Below, piece after piece: positions 36,393 to 45,675 of a stretch of DNA of 64,000 nt. The stretch covers positions 161,890 through 225,889 of the forward strand of contig NZ_FOAV01000009.1 of the NCBI RefSeq assembly GCF_900109745.1, read 5' to 3'. Source of the DNA: Roseateles sp. YR242. Lineage in GTDB: Bacteria; Pseudomonadota; Gammaproteobacteria; Burkholderiales; Burkholderiaceae_C. Every line of letters begins with the position of its first letter. Position 1 is the first letter of the stretch. Both the position numbers and the translations under genes were made by a program. The notes under the pieces were generated by a model that saw only the letters and a list, made by a program, of their open reading frames with translations, ran no database searches and was not told the DNA's origin.

Positions 36393-36938
36393 ATGGAAAT
36401 CGTCCAACAAACAGGCACGCAAGTCGTGCAAGCAGGCTCCGGCGCGCTGGCTCTCCAGTCCGGCTCGGGCAATGTCGCTCCTTCGAGCGGTGAATACCTG
36501 ACCTTCCGCCTGGGTCAGGAAGAGTACGGGATCGACATCCTGAAGGTTCAGGAAATTCGCTCCTATGAGCATCCGACCCGCATCGCCAACGCACCGGATT
36601 TCATCAAGGGCGTGGTCAACCTGCGTGGCGTGATCGTCCCCATCGTGGACCTGCGCCTGAAGCTGGGATGCGCCACGGCGGAATACAACAGCTTCACCGT
36701 GGTGATCGTGCTGAACGTGAAGAACCGCGTGGTCGGCGCCGTGGTGGACTCGGTCTCCGACGTGCTGGAACTGAATCGCGATGTCATCCGCCCTGCGCCG
36801 GAACTGAGCGCCAGCTCGGTGAACACCAGCTTCATCATGGGCATCGGCGCGGTCAGCGATCGCATGCTGATCCTGATTGATATCGAAGGCCTGATGAGCA
36901 GCGCCGACATGGGGTTGATGGATACGATCACTTCGTGA
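36393..36938 (+). CDS. cheW: Chemotaxis coupling protein CheW
   Basis: CheW of 181 residues, a double SH3-like beta-barrel that bridges receptor tips and CheA. After a polar N-terminus of about 32 residues it shows [51 protein letters not shown] and a C-terminal [11 protein letters not shown] segment, the standard CheW motifs. It follows the receptor gene by 21 bp and ends the che run; a terminator lies at 37065. Confidence 0.96.
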   Translation: MEIVQQTGTQVVQAGSGALALQSGSGNVAPSSGEYLTFRLGQEEYGIDILKVQEIRSYEHPTRIANAPDFIKGVVNLRGVIVPIVDLRLKLGCATAEYNSFTVVIVLNVKNRVVGAVVDSVSDVLELNRDVIRPAPELSASSVNTSFIMGIGAVSDRMLILIDIEGLMSSADMGLMDTITS

Positions 36939-37064
36939 TCGCCCCCCTACCGCCCGACGGCGGCCCCCCTTGGGGGCGAGCGCGATGGCCCGGCAAAGCC
37001 GGATCCACGCGCTCCGCTTGAAGGACGGCTTCGCTGTGCTCGCCTTTGGGTGGGGTGCAGGGAC

Positions 37065-37095
37065 AAACGCCTGGCATCGCCAGGCGTTTTTGTTT
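37065..37095 (+). terminator. Rho-independent terminator after cheW
   Basis: AAACGCCTGGC-ATC-GCCAGGCGTTT forms a perfect 11-bp stem followed by TTGTTT. Confidence 0.88.
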
Positions 37096-37106
37096 GCTGC
37101 GACGGT

Positions 37107-37193
37107 GACCGGTGCGTCGCAGCGGGAATGACCGGTGCGTCGCAGCGGGAATGACCGGTGCGTCGCAGCGGGATGGCGGATGCGTCGCTGCGG
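37107..37193. repeat. 23-bp tandem repeat (nearly four copies)
   Basis: Units of GACCGGTGCGTCGCAGCGGGAAT start at 37107, 37130 and 37153, with a decayed fourth copy after 37175. The array lies between the cheW terminator and the convergent permease gene and does not form part of a supported gene. Confidence 0.85.
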
Positions 37194-37229
37194 CCGCTCG
37201 GGTGCCTGGTCCGCCGGCCGTGGCCAGGC

Positions 37230-39872
37230 TTACTCGGCGGCGTCGCGGAGAGTCTGGACCACCGGGCGTTGAAGGACGCCGCGCAGGGCCCACCAGCCGG
37301 CCAACTGGGCCAGCAAGGCGCCACCCACGGTAGTGCCGATCAGGACCCAGGGCTTGAACTGCCATTCGAAGTCAAAGGCGTAGTGGGTCAGTGCCCAGCC
37401 CATCGCTTGTGCTGCCGAACCGGCCAGCAGGCCGGCCAGCGCGCCCAGACCGAGCAGCTCGGCACGCTGGACAGCGGCCATCAGGGCACTGGAAGCGCCC
37501 ATGGCGCGCATGAGGGCAAATTCGCGGGTGCGCGCCTCACGCGAGCCCACCGCCGCCACCAGCAGCACCACCACGCCCAGGGCCAGCGCCACCCCGAACA
37601 GCAGTTGCACCGCCGTGCTGACCTGCTCCAGCACCGCCTGGACCTGGTGCAGTTCGGCCGACACATCCACCAGCGTGAGATTGGGGAAGGCGCGCACCAG
37701 CGTGCGGTCCAGCGCCGCAGCCTGCCCGTCGGGCGCCCGGAAGGCGGAGATGAAGCTCATGGGGAGCTCCGGCATGTCCGCCTTGGGGTAGAGCACAAAG
37801 AAGTTGACCCGCATCGAGCCCCAGTCCACCTTGCGCAGGGTGGTGATGCGGGACTCCACCGTGGTGCCGGCGATGTCAAACGCGAGGCGGTCACCGAGCT
37901 TGAGACCCAGTTGATCGGCCAGGCCCTGCTCCACGCTCAGGCCATCCTTTTCCTCCGGCACCCAGCGGCCCTGGGTGAGCTGGTTGTGCGAAGGCAGCTC
38001 GGCACTGTGGCTGAGGTTGAACTCCCGCTCCACCAGGCGCTGGGCACGCTCTTCCTGGAACTGCCCGGCACGCACGGCCTGGCCATTGATGCTGACCAGG
38101 CGGCCCCGGATCATGGGATACCAGTCGTAGTCCTTGACCCCGGCCTTCTCCAGCTCGCTGCGAAAGCCCACGCCCTGCTCCGGCTGGATGTTGATGACAA
38201 ACCGGTCCGGCGCATTGGCGGGCGTGGCCGCCCGCCAGCTGTCGATCAGGTCCGTGCGCATGAGCACGAGCAAGGCCAGCGCCAGCAGGCCGATGGAGAG
38301 GGCCCCCACCTGCAGCACCGCAAAACCCGGCCGCGCCGCCACCTGGCGGGTGGCCAGCAGCAGCCATCGGGGCGCGCCCGCCTGGGGCACCAGCTTGCGC
38401 AGCGCCAGCACGGCCAACCAGGCCAGCAACGCGAAGAGCGCCAGCGCCACCGCAAAGCCACCGGTGGCGATGAGGCCAAGGCGCCAGTCTGCCGACAAGG
38501 CGGTGAGCACGGTCGCAAAGCCCACCACCCCGGCCGCCAGCACCGCCAGGGACGTGGCCTTGGGCCGGCCGACATCGCGCCGGATGACCCGCAGGGGCGG
38601 CACCGAGGCCAGTTGCAGCACCGGTGGCAGGCCGAAGCCCAGCAGCAGGCTCATGCCCATACCCAGGCCCAGCAGCACCGGCCACAGACCCGGGGCGGGC
38701 AGGTCCACCGCAATGAGGCCGGCCAGCAGGCCAATGAAGATGTAGTGCAGCAGGAAGCCCAGCGCCACACCCGCCGCACTGGCCAGGCCTCCCACCATGG
38801 CGAACTCAAGCGTGAAGACCCAGGTCAGCCGGCGTTGCGGCTGGCCCAGCACCCGCAACATGGCGCAGTCGTTCAGATGGCGGTTGGCAAATTCCCGCGC
38901 GGCCAGCGCCACCGCAATGGCGGCCAGCAAGGCCGCCAGCAGCGCCACCAGGTTCAGGAACTTCGTGGCGCGGTCCAGGGTCTGGCGCATCTCGGGACGG
39001 CCGGAATCCAACGACTCCAGACGCACACCGCGCCAGTTCTGCTCCCGCATGGATTGACGGGCCTCGGCGGTGAAGGCGCGCACCGCCGGCTCATTGCCCA
39101 CCACGCCAAACCGATAGGTCACCCGGCTGGCGGGCTGGATGAGGCCGGTGGCGGGCAAATCCGACTGCGCCACCATCACACGCGGCATGAGGTTCATGAA
39201 ACCGGCCCCGCGGTCCGGCTCGTTGGCAATCTCGCCCGCAATGCGCAGCGTGGCGTCGCCCAGCAGCACGGCATCGCCGACCTTCACGCCCAGTGCGCTC
39301 AACACGCCGGGGTCGGCCCACACGCTGCCGGCCGCAGGTGCGCCGGCCTTGCGCCCGTCGCTCAGCGTGAGCGCGCCGCGCAAGGGGTAGGTGGGGCTGA
39401 CGGCCTTGACCGCCACCAGGCGGCTGCCACCGCCCTGCGCATCCTCCGCCCGCGCCATGCTGGGAAAGCTCAGCGTGTCCACCGTGCGCATGCCATGCCG
39501 CTGGGCGAGTGCACGCACGGCCGCCGGCGTGGGCTGGTCGCTGGCCATCACGACATCGCCCCCCAGCAGCTGGGCCGCATCCCGGCGCAGGCCACGGTCC
39601 AGACGGTCGGAGAGAAAGGCCACAGCACAGACGGCCGCCACCGCCAGCATCAGGGCCAGGATGAGCAGATGGAGCTCGCCGGCACGTGCATCCCGCCAGG
39701 CCTGCAGGGCGGTCTGGCGCCATAACGAGGGCGGGCGTGAGGGCGGGCGCCGCGTGCCAACCGGGGAGCCGGCTGATGGGCCCGCGGATGGGCCCGCGGA
39801 TGGGCCTGCCGAAGAGGATGAACCGGGCAGCGGTGCGGACGGGGCAGAGTTGGACGGGGATTGCGCGCTCAT
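37230..39872 (-). CDS. Large FtsX-family ABC transporter permease (YbbP-like)
   Basis: An 880-residue permease with two FtsX modules, as in YbbP: an N-terminal helix (LLILALMLAVAAVCAVAFL) and first MacB-type periplasmic domain, three helices around residues 295-420 (including LVALLAALLAAIAVALAAREFA), a middle helix pair, a second periplasmic domain, and a final FtsX block ending WWALRGVLQ. The N-terminus before the first helix is low complexity with an AGPS repeat encoded by a 12-bp tandem repeat. The start ATG 39872 is chosen because the frame further upstream has no family match. The usual YbbA-type ATPase partner is not adjacent, so it must be supplied from elsewhere. Function is inferred as envelope lipid or lipoprotein handling. 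Confidence 0.9.
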   Translation of the reverse strand: MSAQSPSNSAPSAPLPGSSSSAGPSAGPSAGPSAGSPVGTRRPPSRPPSLWRQTALQAWRDARAGELHLLILALMLAVAAVCAVAFLSDRLDRGLRRDAAQLLGGDVVMASDQPTPAAVRALAQRHGMRTVDTLSFPSMARAEDAQGGGSRLVAVKAVSPTYPLRGALTLSDGRKAGAPAAGSVWADPGVLSALGVKVGDAVLLGDATLRIAGEIANEPDRGAGFMNLMPRVMVAQSDLPATGLIQPASRVTYRFGVVGNEPAVRAFTAEARQSMREQNWRGVRLESLDSGRPEMRQTLDRATKFLNLVALLAALLAAIAVALAAREFANRHLNDCAMLRVLGQPQRRLTWVFTLEFAMVGGLASAAGVALGFLLHYIFIGLLAGLIAVDLPAPGLWPVLLGLGMGMSLLLGFGLPPVLQLASVPPLRVIRRDVGRPKATSLAVLAAGVVGFATVLTALSADWRLGLIATGGFAVALALFALLAWLAVLALRKLVPQAGAPRWLLLATRQVAARPGFAVLQVGALSIGLLALALLVLMRTDLIDSWRAATPANAPDRFVINIQPEQGVGFRSELEKAGVKDYDWYPMIRGRLVSINGQAVRAGQFQEERAQRLVEREFNLSHSAELPSHNQLTQGRWVPEEKDGLSVEQGLADQLGLKLGDRLAFDIAGTTVESRITTLRKVDWGSMRVNFFVLYPKADMPELPMSFISAFRAPDGQAAALDRTLVRAFPNLTLVDVSAELHQVQAVLEQVSTAVQLLFGVALALGVVVLLVAAVGSREARTREFALMRAMGASSALMAAVQRAELLGLGALAGLLAGSAAQAMGWALTHYAFDFEWQFKPWVLIGTTVGGALLAQLAGWWALRGVLQRPVVQTLRDAAE

Positions 39873-39986
39873 GCCCGCACTGTAGCGAAGGACGTGCCCG
39901 CGCGTGCTGCGGTCGTGCAAGCAGATTGAACAGACCGTGCAAGGGGTTTTGACGATAGGGCGCCCGGGGAGCGTTGCAATAGCAAG

Positions 39987-40838
39987 ATGACCTCGCCCTT
40001 CCCTACCCTCTTTGTTTCGCACGGCTCCCCGATGATTGCGCTGGAACCCGGTGACACCGGGGCTTTCATGCGGCGGCTGGGCCAGACGCTGGACCGCGCC
40101 TGGGGCCGCCCCAGGGCAGTGCTGGCCGTCTCCGCGCACACCACGGCTCGTGCCCCGGTGCTGTTGGGTGGCGCACAGCATGAGGCGGTCTACGACTTCG
40201 GTGGTTTCCCCGAGGCGTTGTACGACCTTCGTTATGACGCACCGGGCGCGCCCGCGCTGGCCGCGTCAGTGGGCAAAGCACTGGGCGCCCCCGTACTCGA
40301 CCGAGGCGGCCTGGACCACGGCATCTGGACGGCGTTGCGTTATCTCTATCCGGACGCGGACGTTCCCGTGCTGCCGCTGGCACTCACACCCATGGCCTCA
40401 CCCGCAGAGCTGATGGTCCTCGGACAACAGCTGGTGGGGCTGCAGGAACAAGGCGTCCTGATCCTGGCCACCGGCAGCATCACGCACAACCTGCGCCTGT
40501 TGATGCGCAACCGGCCCTCGGGCGGTACCTCGGGCGAGGACGACGCGGAGATGCCAGAATCCGCAGCCTTTCGCACCTGGTTCGCGGATCGAAGCGCGGC
40601 CAGGGACTGGACGGCACTGGTGGACTATCGTGTCCAGGCCCCGCATGCGGCCCTGATGCACCCGACTGACGAGCATCTGCTGCCCTGGTATGTGGCCGCT
40701 GGCGCTGGCGGCCGCGAGGTGGCGCCATTGCGGTTGTTCGAGGGCGTGACCTTCGGCTGCCTGGGCATGGACGCTTATGCGTTCGGGCCGCAGGCGCGGG
40801 CGCTGGAAGAGGCCTTGAAGGAGACAGCGGCCGCATGA
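39987..40838 (+). CDS. Class III extradiol ring-cleavage dioxygenase, DODA/YgiD type
   Basis: A 283-residue enzyme of the LigB superfamily, similar to YgiD/4,5-DOPA dioxygenases. Metal-binding residues fit: His12 in SHGSP, a second His in DHGIW (about 112), and His in GSITHNL (about 167) and APHAALMHP (about 213-218). It would cleave catechol-type rings with a non-haem metal; in plants and enterobacteria related enzymes act on L-DOPA. The true substrate is not predictable. The start is ATG 39987, divergent from the permease gene. A short hairpin at 40860 separates it from the convergent hydroxylase gene. Confidence 0.92.
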   Translation: MTSPFPTLFVSHGSPMIALEPGDTGAFMRRLGQTLDRAWGRPRAVLAVSAHTTARAPVLLGGAQHEAVYDFGGFPEALYDLRYDAPGAPALAASVGKALGAPVLDRGGLDHGIWTALRYLYPDADVPVLPLALTPMASPAELMVLGQQLVGLQEQGVLILATGSITHNLRLLMRNRPSGGTSGEDDAEMPESAAFRTWFADRSAARDWTALVDYRVQAPHAALMHPTDEHLLPWYVAAGAGGREVAPLRLFEGVTFGCLGMDAYAFGPQARALEEALKETAAA

Positions 40839-40859
40839 GCGGCCGTCTGGAGCGCAACA

Positions 40860-40879
40860 AGCCCGCCGCTCGGCGGGCT
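40860..40879. terminator. Hairpin between convergent dioxygenase and hydroxylase genes
   Basis: AGCCCGCC-GCTC-GGCGGGCT is a perfect 8-bp stem with a 4-base loop and could serve both directions, although no T tract is present. Confidence 0.5.
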
Positions 40880-40904
40880 CAGTCCTGGCAGATGACGCTA
40901 GGGG

Positions 40905-41834
40905 TCAAATGAAAATCGCCGCCAGGATGCCGAGGATCAGGGCCCACTTCACGACGTAATAACCCAGCCGGCTGCGCTTCTTGAAGGCCTTGAAGAAGAT
41001 GCGGACCTTGTAGGCGTGGAAGAAGAACTTGTTGAGCCCGCCGATCGGTTCGGACTCCAGGTTCTGTGTGGCTGCCGCCGTCATCACCACTTTGCCAAAC
41101 CAGCGATTGAGCCAACGCATCGGCGCGAAGTGCAGCGGACGCTCCACGTCGCAGAAGAGAATGACGCGCTGGTGCTCGGTGGTGTTCTCGGCATAGTGGA
41201 TGAAGGTCTCGTCGAACATCACCGCTTCACCATCGCGCCAGTGATAGCGCTCACCATCCACCTCGATGAAGCAGCCGGGGTCGTTGGGGGTGGTCAGGCC
41301 CAGGTGGTAGCGCAGCGAACCCGCATACGGGTCGCGGTGACGCACCAGGCGTGCGCCCGGCGGCAGCGACGCGAACATGGCCGCCTTGATGGTGGGGATG
41401 CGCTGCAGCAGTTCCACGGTCTTCGGGCAGAGCGACTGCGCAGAATCCATGTCACGGTCATACCACTTCAGGTAGAAGCGCTTCCAGCCGGTGCGAAAGA
41501 AGGAATTGAAGCCGATGTCGTTGTAGCCCGACGCGGCCTTGATGTAGCCCTCGTCGTTCAGGCGCAGGGCTTCGTCGCGGATGAGCTGCCAGTTGTCGCG
41601 CAGCAGATCCAGTTCCTTGAAGTCCTCGGTCTTGAGGTAGGGCGTTGCGGGCGGCCGCGAGAACAGGTACATCGCCGCATTGATGGGCGCCAGCAGCACC
41701 GTGAAATCGGTCAGCGCGCGGGCCAGCTTGAACCGCACACGGCCGCGAAAGTGGGCATAAAGCGCGGAGACGATGAAGATCGCCAGGACCCAATACCGCG
41801 TGGGCGGCAGCCATTCAGCCATGTGCACAGGCAT
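40905..41834 (-). CDS. lpxO: Aspartyl/asparaginyl beta-hydroxylase family protein, LpxO-like
   Basis: A 309-residue Fe(II)/2-oxoglutarate dioxygenase with a membrane anchor at each end (WVLAIFIVSALYAHF; VVKWALILGILAAIFI). The jelly-roll core shows the iron ligands HRDPYAGSLRYHLGL (His-x-Asp) and a distal His in ETFIHYAENTTEHQRVIL, the arginine of which binds 2-oxoglutarate. LpxO adds a 2-hydroxyl to a lipid A acyl chain. The start ATG 41834 is preferred to TTG 41858 because AAGAGAG precedes it. Its family also includes other hydroxylases, so the lipid A role is likely but not certain. Confidence 0.85.
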   Translation of the reverse strand: MPVHMAEWLPPTRYWVLAIFIVSALYAHFRGRVRFKLARALTDFTVLLAPINAAMYLFSRPPATPYLKTEDFKELDLLRDNWQLIRDEALRLNDEGYIKAASGYNDIGFNSFFRTGWKRFYLKWYDRDMDSAQSLCPKTVELLQRIPTIKAAMFASLPPGARLVRHRDPYAGSLRYHLGLTTPNDPGCFIEVDGERYHWRDGEAVMFDETFIHYAENTTEHQRVILFCDVERPLHFAPMRWLNRWFGKVVMTAAATQNLESEPIGGLNKFFFHAYKVRIFFKAFKKRSRLGYYVVKWALILGILAAIFI

Positions 41835-41971
41835 GAGAACTCTCTTCAGCTTGGACAACCGATTCCCGGCGTAGCCGCAGCGGCAACTGCAAAGCGGACG
41901 TGCAAAGCAGACCTACACAGCAGACCTGCAAAGCCACACCTGCAAGGCGACACCTCCAGAGGGGCACCCGC

Positions 41972-42041
41972 CAAGCAACACCAGCCAAGCAACACCCGCC
42001 AGGCAACACCCGCCAGGCAACACCCGCCAGGCAACACCGGC
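41972..42041. repeat. 14-bp tandem repeat, five copies, upstream of lpxO-like gene
   Basis: Units of CAGGCAACACCCGC start at 41972, 41986, 42000, 42014 and 42028; the first two carry CAAG for CAGG. A more degenerate GCAAAGC.ACACCTGC pattern precedes them from about 41888. No coding frame is supported in the 41835-42249 gap. Confidence 0.85.
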
Positions 42042-42249
42042 AGATCAGTGCCAGCAGATCAGAACCGGCAGCGCCCAGGAAATCGGCAAAGGCGGGATTA
42101 TCGCCGGACGCGTAGCCCTGTGCTCAAGGGCGGGGACATGCCTGCCGGCCATACGTGCGGCAATTGACTCTGGTCAGCGGTCTGGCCGCACCATGAACAG
42201 CCCGAGCCAGACCCACCGCGCCCTCGACGAACGCGACTCAACGCGCGAC

Positions 42250-43467
42250 TCAACGCGGGGAGGCCAGGCGCCAGGCCGTGGCACGGCGCCGATCGTCCGC
42301 CAGAGACAGCCCCCAGATCAACAGGCCGCCGATGGCCAGGATGGCGCCCACCCAGCCGGTCGAGGTCCAACCGTAGCCGGCCGCGATGGCGATACCGCCC
42401 AGCCACGGTCCCAATGCGTTCGCCGCATTAAAGGCGGAATGGTTGAGTGCCGCGGCGAGGGTCTGGGCATCACCCGCCACGTCCATCAGCCGGGTCTGCA
42501 ACACCGTACCCATGCCGCCGCTGCAGCCAATCATGAACACCACCGGCAGCAGCGTCCACAGGCTGCCGGCTGCGAACGGGTACAGCGCCAGCGCCACCAC
42601 GCTCCAGAGCAGGATGCCGCCGACGGTGGGCATGAGTGCGCGGTCCGCCGCCCAGGCGCAGACCAGGGTGCCGACGGTCATGCCCACCCCGAAGACGCTG
42701 AAGACCAGCGGCAGCGTGGCCGGGCTGGCACCTGTGACCTCCAGCAGCGTGGAGGCGAGATAGGTATAGACGGCAAACATACCGCCGAAACCGACGGCGC
42801 CGATGCCCAGGGTCAACCAGACCTGGCGGCGTGCCAGGGCACCGAGCTCCCGCATGGCGCTGGCGCCGGGCTGGACCTCGTCCTTGGGCACATGCGCGGC
42901 CACCAGCGCAGCGGTGCTCAGCGCCAGCACGGCCACCACACCGAAACCCCAGCGCCAGCCCACCCATTGCCCCAGCGCGTTGGCCAGGGGCACGCCGATG
43001 ATGGTGGCGACCGTGAGCCCCAGCATCATCATGCTGACGGCCTGCGCACGCCGCTCGGGCGCCACCAGGGAGGCGGCCACCAGCGCGCCGACACCAAAGT
43101 AGGCGCCATGCGGCAGGCCACTCAGGAAGCGGAACAGCAGCATCGAGTGGTAGCCGGGGGCCAGTGCACTCAAGCCGTTGCCCAGCGCAAAGGCCAGCAT
43201 CAGCAGGATCAGCAGCGTGCGACGCGGCAGCCGGGCACCCAAGGTGGCCAACACCGGGGCGCCAACCACCACCCCGAGGGCATAGGCGCTGATGACACGG
43301 CCGGCGGTGGGCACGTCGATGCCCAGGTCCGGCGAGAAGAAAGGCACCAGCGTCATCGCCGCGAATTCGGTGGTGCCGATGGAGAAGCCGCCCAGCGACA
43401 GCGCCAGCAGGGCCCAGACCAGGTGAGGATTGCGGGCAGGGTTGGGCGTGGTGTCCGGCGGGTTCAT
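42250..43467 (-). CDS. MFS transporter, AraJ/DHA1 type
   Basis: A 405-residue major facilitator with about 12 membrane helices. The N-terminal helix 1 contains GTTEFAAMTLVP, typical of AraJ/YdhP-like sugar or drug efflux permeases, and the loop 2-3 motif is GARLPRRTLLI. The start ATG 43467 is chosen because upstream residues lack family similarity; no strong ribosome site is seen. It is the last gene before the tRNA locus, transcribed away from it. Substrate is not predictable; such proteins export arabinose or small toxic compounds. Confidence 0.9.
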   Translation of the reverse strand: MNPPDTTPNPARNPHLVWALLALSLGGFSIGTTEFAAMTLVPFFSPDLGIDVPTAGRVISAYALGVVVGAPVLATLGARLPRRTLLILLMLAFALGNGLSALAPGYHSMLLFRFLSGLPHGAYFGVGALVAASLVAPERRAQAVSMMMLGLTVATIIGVPLANALGQWVGWRWGFGVVAVLALSTAALVAAHVPKDEVQPGASAMRELGALARRQVWLTLGIGAVGFGGMFAVYTYLASTLLEVTGASPATLPLVFSVFGVGMTVGTLVCAWAADRALMPTVGGILLWSVVALALYPFAAGSLWTLLPVVFMIGCSGGMGTVLQTRLMDVAGDAQTLAAALNHSAFNAANALGPWLGGIAIAAGYGWTSTGWVGAILAIGGLLIWGLSLADDRRRATAWRLASPR

Positions 43468-43664
43468 GTCAAGGTGCTGCAAGCTGACGTTCAGAATTCG
43501 TTCAGCATTGCAACATGGATTGGGCGACCTTGAGGCAGGCAAGGTCGCCAGTCGCCCAGCCAGTCGCCCAAACAGTCTCCCAACAAACCGCCGAGCAAGC
43601 TGCCCATTCCCCGGCCGCCATCCCGCCAGAAATCGCCCGGAGCTCAGCTACAATCGCTGGCGAT

Positions 43665-43738
43665 GCGGGTGTAGTTCAATGGTAGAACGCTAGCTTCCCA
43701 AGCTCGATACGTGGGTTCGATTCCCATCACCCGCTCCA
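43665..43738 (+). tRNA. tRNA-Gly (anticodon CCC)
   Basis: A 74-nt tRNA including the CCA end. The acceptor GCGGGTG pairs with CACCCGC, the D arm is GTTC-AATGG-GAAC-like, the anticodon stem is GCTAG/CTCGA-like with loop CTTCCCAAGC (anticodon CCC), and the T arm is GTGGG-TTCGATT-CCCAC. It stands alone, followed by two orphan genes. Confidence 0.95.
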
Positions 43739-43854
43739 GTAGCGCCTAGACGCGTGCGTTCGCGCTTCCCTGATGCTCGCGTTCGCGCTTCCGACTGATT
43801 GAACCTGGTGGTGCCCCCTCGCACTGATGGCTTCATTCACTCGCGCACCGCACC

Positions 43855-45117
43855 ATGGGACCTCAGTCAGTCGGCGCCAGCCACACCTCGCCCTGGGCAC
43901 TCGCAGCGGAGGACGCTGAGGGCGTAACGCCCTCCGGCATCCGCGCCGCGCAGACAGCAGATGCCCGGACCGCACACACGGCACACACGGAAGCGGAAGA
44001 CGCCACCGTGATGGATCAGCCCGCTGGCGCGATGGCACAGACACCGCCGCCCCGGTCCCACATGCCGATCTTCCGCACCGGGGGCCGGCATGAACAACTG
44101 GCACAACAGCGCCGTGACGCCATGAACACCGCCGCAGCCGGCAGGGCCACTGGCAACCGCCAGGCGCATCAAGCCCTGTCCCGCAGCAACGCCCTGCCCT
44201 TGAACCGCACCGACCCGCCAGCGCAGATCCGCAGCCATCCACCCCTCACCCGCAGCCTTGCGGCGCCTTGGCGGCAACAGCTGCCGCCAGTGGCACTGGC
44301 GCAGGCGCCCACACGACCGGCACTGACGCGGACCTTGGGCATTGGTGGCGGGCCCCATGCCCCGGCATCGGCGCAAGCCTCGACGGCTTCCGTCTCTTCC
44401 ACGATCTCGACGGCATCCACAGCGTCCCACAGCACCGTGCATTCCGATCTCCAGTTCAGTGTGTTTGACCCGGATGAGCCGCCTTCCACCCTGGATGACG
44501 AGTTGGCGCAAGGCCCGTCTGCTGCGGAGAAACGCACGCGGTCATTGCAGAACATGTCGCCGAGGATCCGCCAGATATTTGAGAGCCTGCAGCCATCCAG
44601 CGCCTCCGACGCCCTGGATGTCGCCCTGGGCAAGAGCACATCGAATCTGGACAAGCTGTTTGGCATTCCGCTGGCCACCTTGGCGGACGAAGAGTTGATG
44701 CGCAGCTTCAATGTCATGCGCCCGGACATTACCGAGCAAGGCGACATGTTGCTGGACCTGCTGCAATCTGATGGCGGCGACGCCTGTTTGCAGCAATTGC
44801 GTCAATTGCCTGAAGCCCAGCGGGCGCAGGCGCTGGCCGCGCTCATTTGGGCCTGTGGCAGCGACCCGTACATGTCGGAGGACGACGTTGCCCTGCAGCG
44901 CTCGCTGACGCTCGGCGGCGAAAACCTGCACCTGGCCCACCAAGTGGACGCGTATGTGCAGCGGCTGGAGTGCCGCAGCGAGGGGCACGCACTCATGCGG
45001 GGCATGAAAGTCCATATGAGCCGGACGGCCCCCGAATATCGCCTGACCGCGGGCATGGAACAGATGCTCAGAAAACTGGGCATCCGGGACGCCCACTTCA
45101 GCAGTGCTCCGAAGTGA
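43855..45117 (+). CDS. Orphan protein, 420 residues, downstream of tRNA-Gly
   Basis: I do not recognise this protein. The N-terminal half (residues about 1-205) is disordered: rich in Ala, Thr, Ser, Pro and Gln, with a short AHTAHTEAED stretch. From about residue 215 to the end it reads as a compact, mainly helical domain (for example LDKLFGIPLATLADEELMRSFNV, LLDLLQSDGG, LIWACGSDPYMSEDDVALQRSL and CRSEGHALMRGMKVHMSR). There is no signal peptide or membrane helix. A disordered secretion-like N-terminus joined to a folded C-terminal domain is the layout of many type III or type VI effectors, but no known domain is visible. It starts about 116 bp after the tRNA and is followed by a second orphan. 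Confidence 0.6.
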   Translation: MGPQSVGASHTSPWALAAEDAEGVTPSGIRAAQTADARTAHTAHTEAEDATVMDQPAGAMAQTPPPRSHMPIFRTGGRHEQLAQQRRDAMNTAAAGRATGNRQAHQALSRSNALPLNRTDPPAQIRSHPPLTRSLAAPWRQQLPPVALAQAPTRPALTRTLGIGGGPHAPASAQASTASVSSTISTASTASHSTVHSDLQFSVFDPDEPPSTLDDELAQGPSAAEKRTRSLQNMSPRIRQIFESLQPSSASDALDVALGKSTSNLDKLFGIPLATLADEELMRSFNVMRPDITEQGDMLLDLLQSDGGDACLQQLRQLPEAQRAQALAALIWACGSDPYMSEDDVALQRSLTLGGENLHLAHQVDAYVQRLECRSEGHALMRGMKVHMSRTAPEYRLTAGMEQMLRKLGIRDAHFSSAPK

Positions 45118-45230
45118 CACCCCAGCGAGGGCTTCGAACAGCCCCCTCCCTCAGGAGGAGCTTGGCGATTACAGGAACCTGCGCCATGGCGCCCGCACTG
45201 ACAGGTTTACAGCCACTTCGGAGCGTCACC

Positions 45231-45656
45231 ATGATTAATGACCGCATTGGCGTGCATGCCTATGAGTTCACGCCAGCGCAGGAGTATTCAGCCCCCGGCG
45301 GCCCGCCCCTGCAAGCATCGAGACCGGCACCGCAGCCCATCCAGGAACCGGCGCCCCCCCTCGGCAGGCCCTATGCGCCTGCTACGTCCGGTGACCCACC
45401 AGGCGCGCCCCGGCCGTCCTATCCCTACCCAGGAGTGGCTGAGCCCGCCGGCACCCAGCAGCGCTATCTCCTGCTGACCCGGCGCCCCATCCAGGCCCAC
45501 CTGGAGCGCCAGCGCGATGCGGCACCCCGCCATGGACAGGCACAGATGCCCCGTGCGCTGCATCCGCCACAGGATCGGGGCGTCGGCCTCAACCTGCTGC
45601 TGGAGGCAGCCGAGCAAGAGCCGGGCATTCATCGCGCCCATCGCAGCGCCGAGTGA
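45231..45656 (+). CDS. Orphan proline-rich protein, 141 residues
   Basis: A 141-residue protein of unknown function. The N-terminal two-thirds (to about residue 95) is Pro/Ala/Gln-rich and probably disordered; the end forms short basic helices (TRRPIQAHLERQRDAAPRHG; GVGLNLLLEAAEQ). The start ATG 45231 is uncertain: the frame is open far upstream, and overlaps the previous gene. It lies 113 bp after the first orphan in the same direction, and gabD converges on it. It may be a small partner of the first orphan, or not a gene at all. Confidence 0.4.
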   Translation: MINDRIGVHAYEFTPAQEYSAPGGPPLQASRPAPQPIQEPAPPLGRPYAPATSGDPPGAPRPSYPYPGVAEPAGTQQRYLLLTRRPIQAHLERQRDAAPRHGQAQMPRALHPPQDRGVGLNLLLEAAEQEPGIHRAHRSAE

Positions 45657-45675
45657 GCCGCAGGACGGCGCAGTC

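Noticed and set aside
41972..42041. CRISPR-like short repeats upstream of lpxO
   Set aside because: Units are head-to-tail without spacers, so it is a simple tandem repeat.
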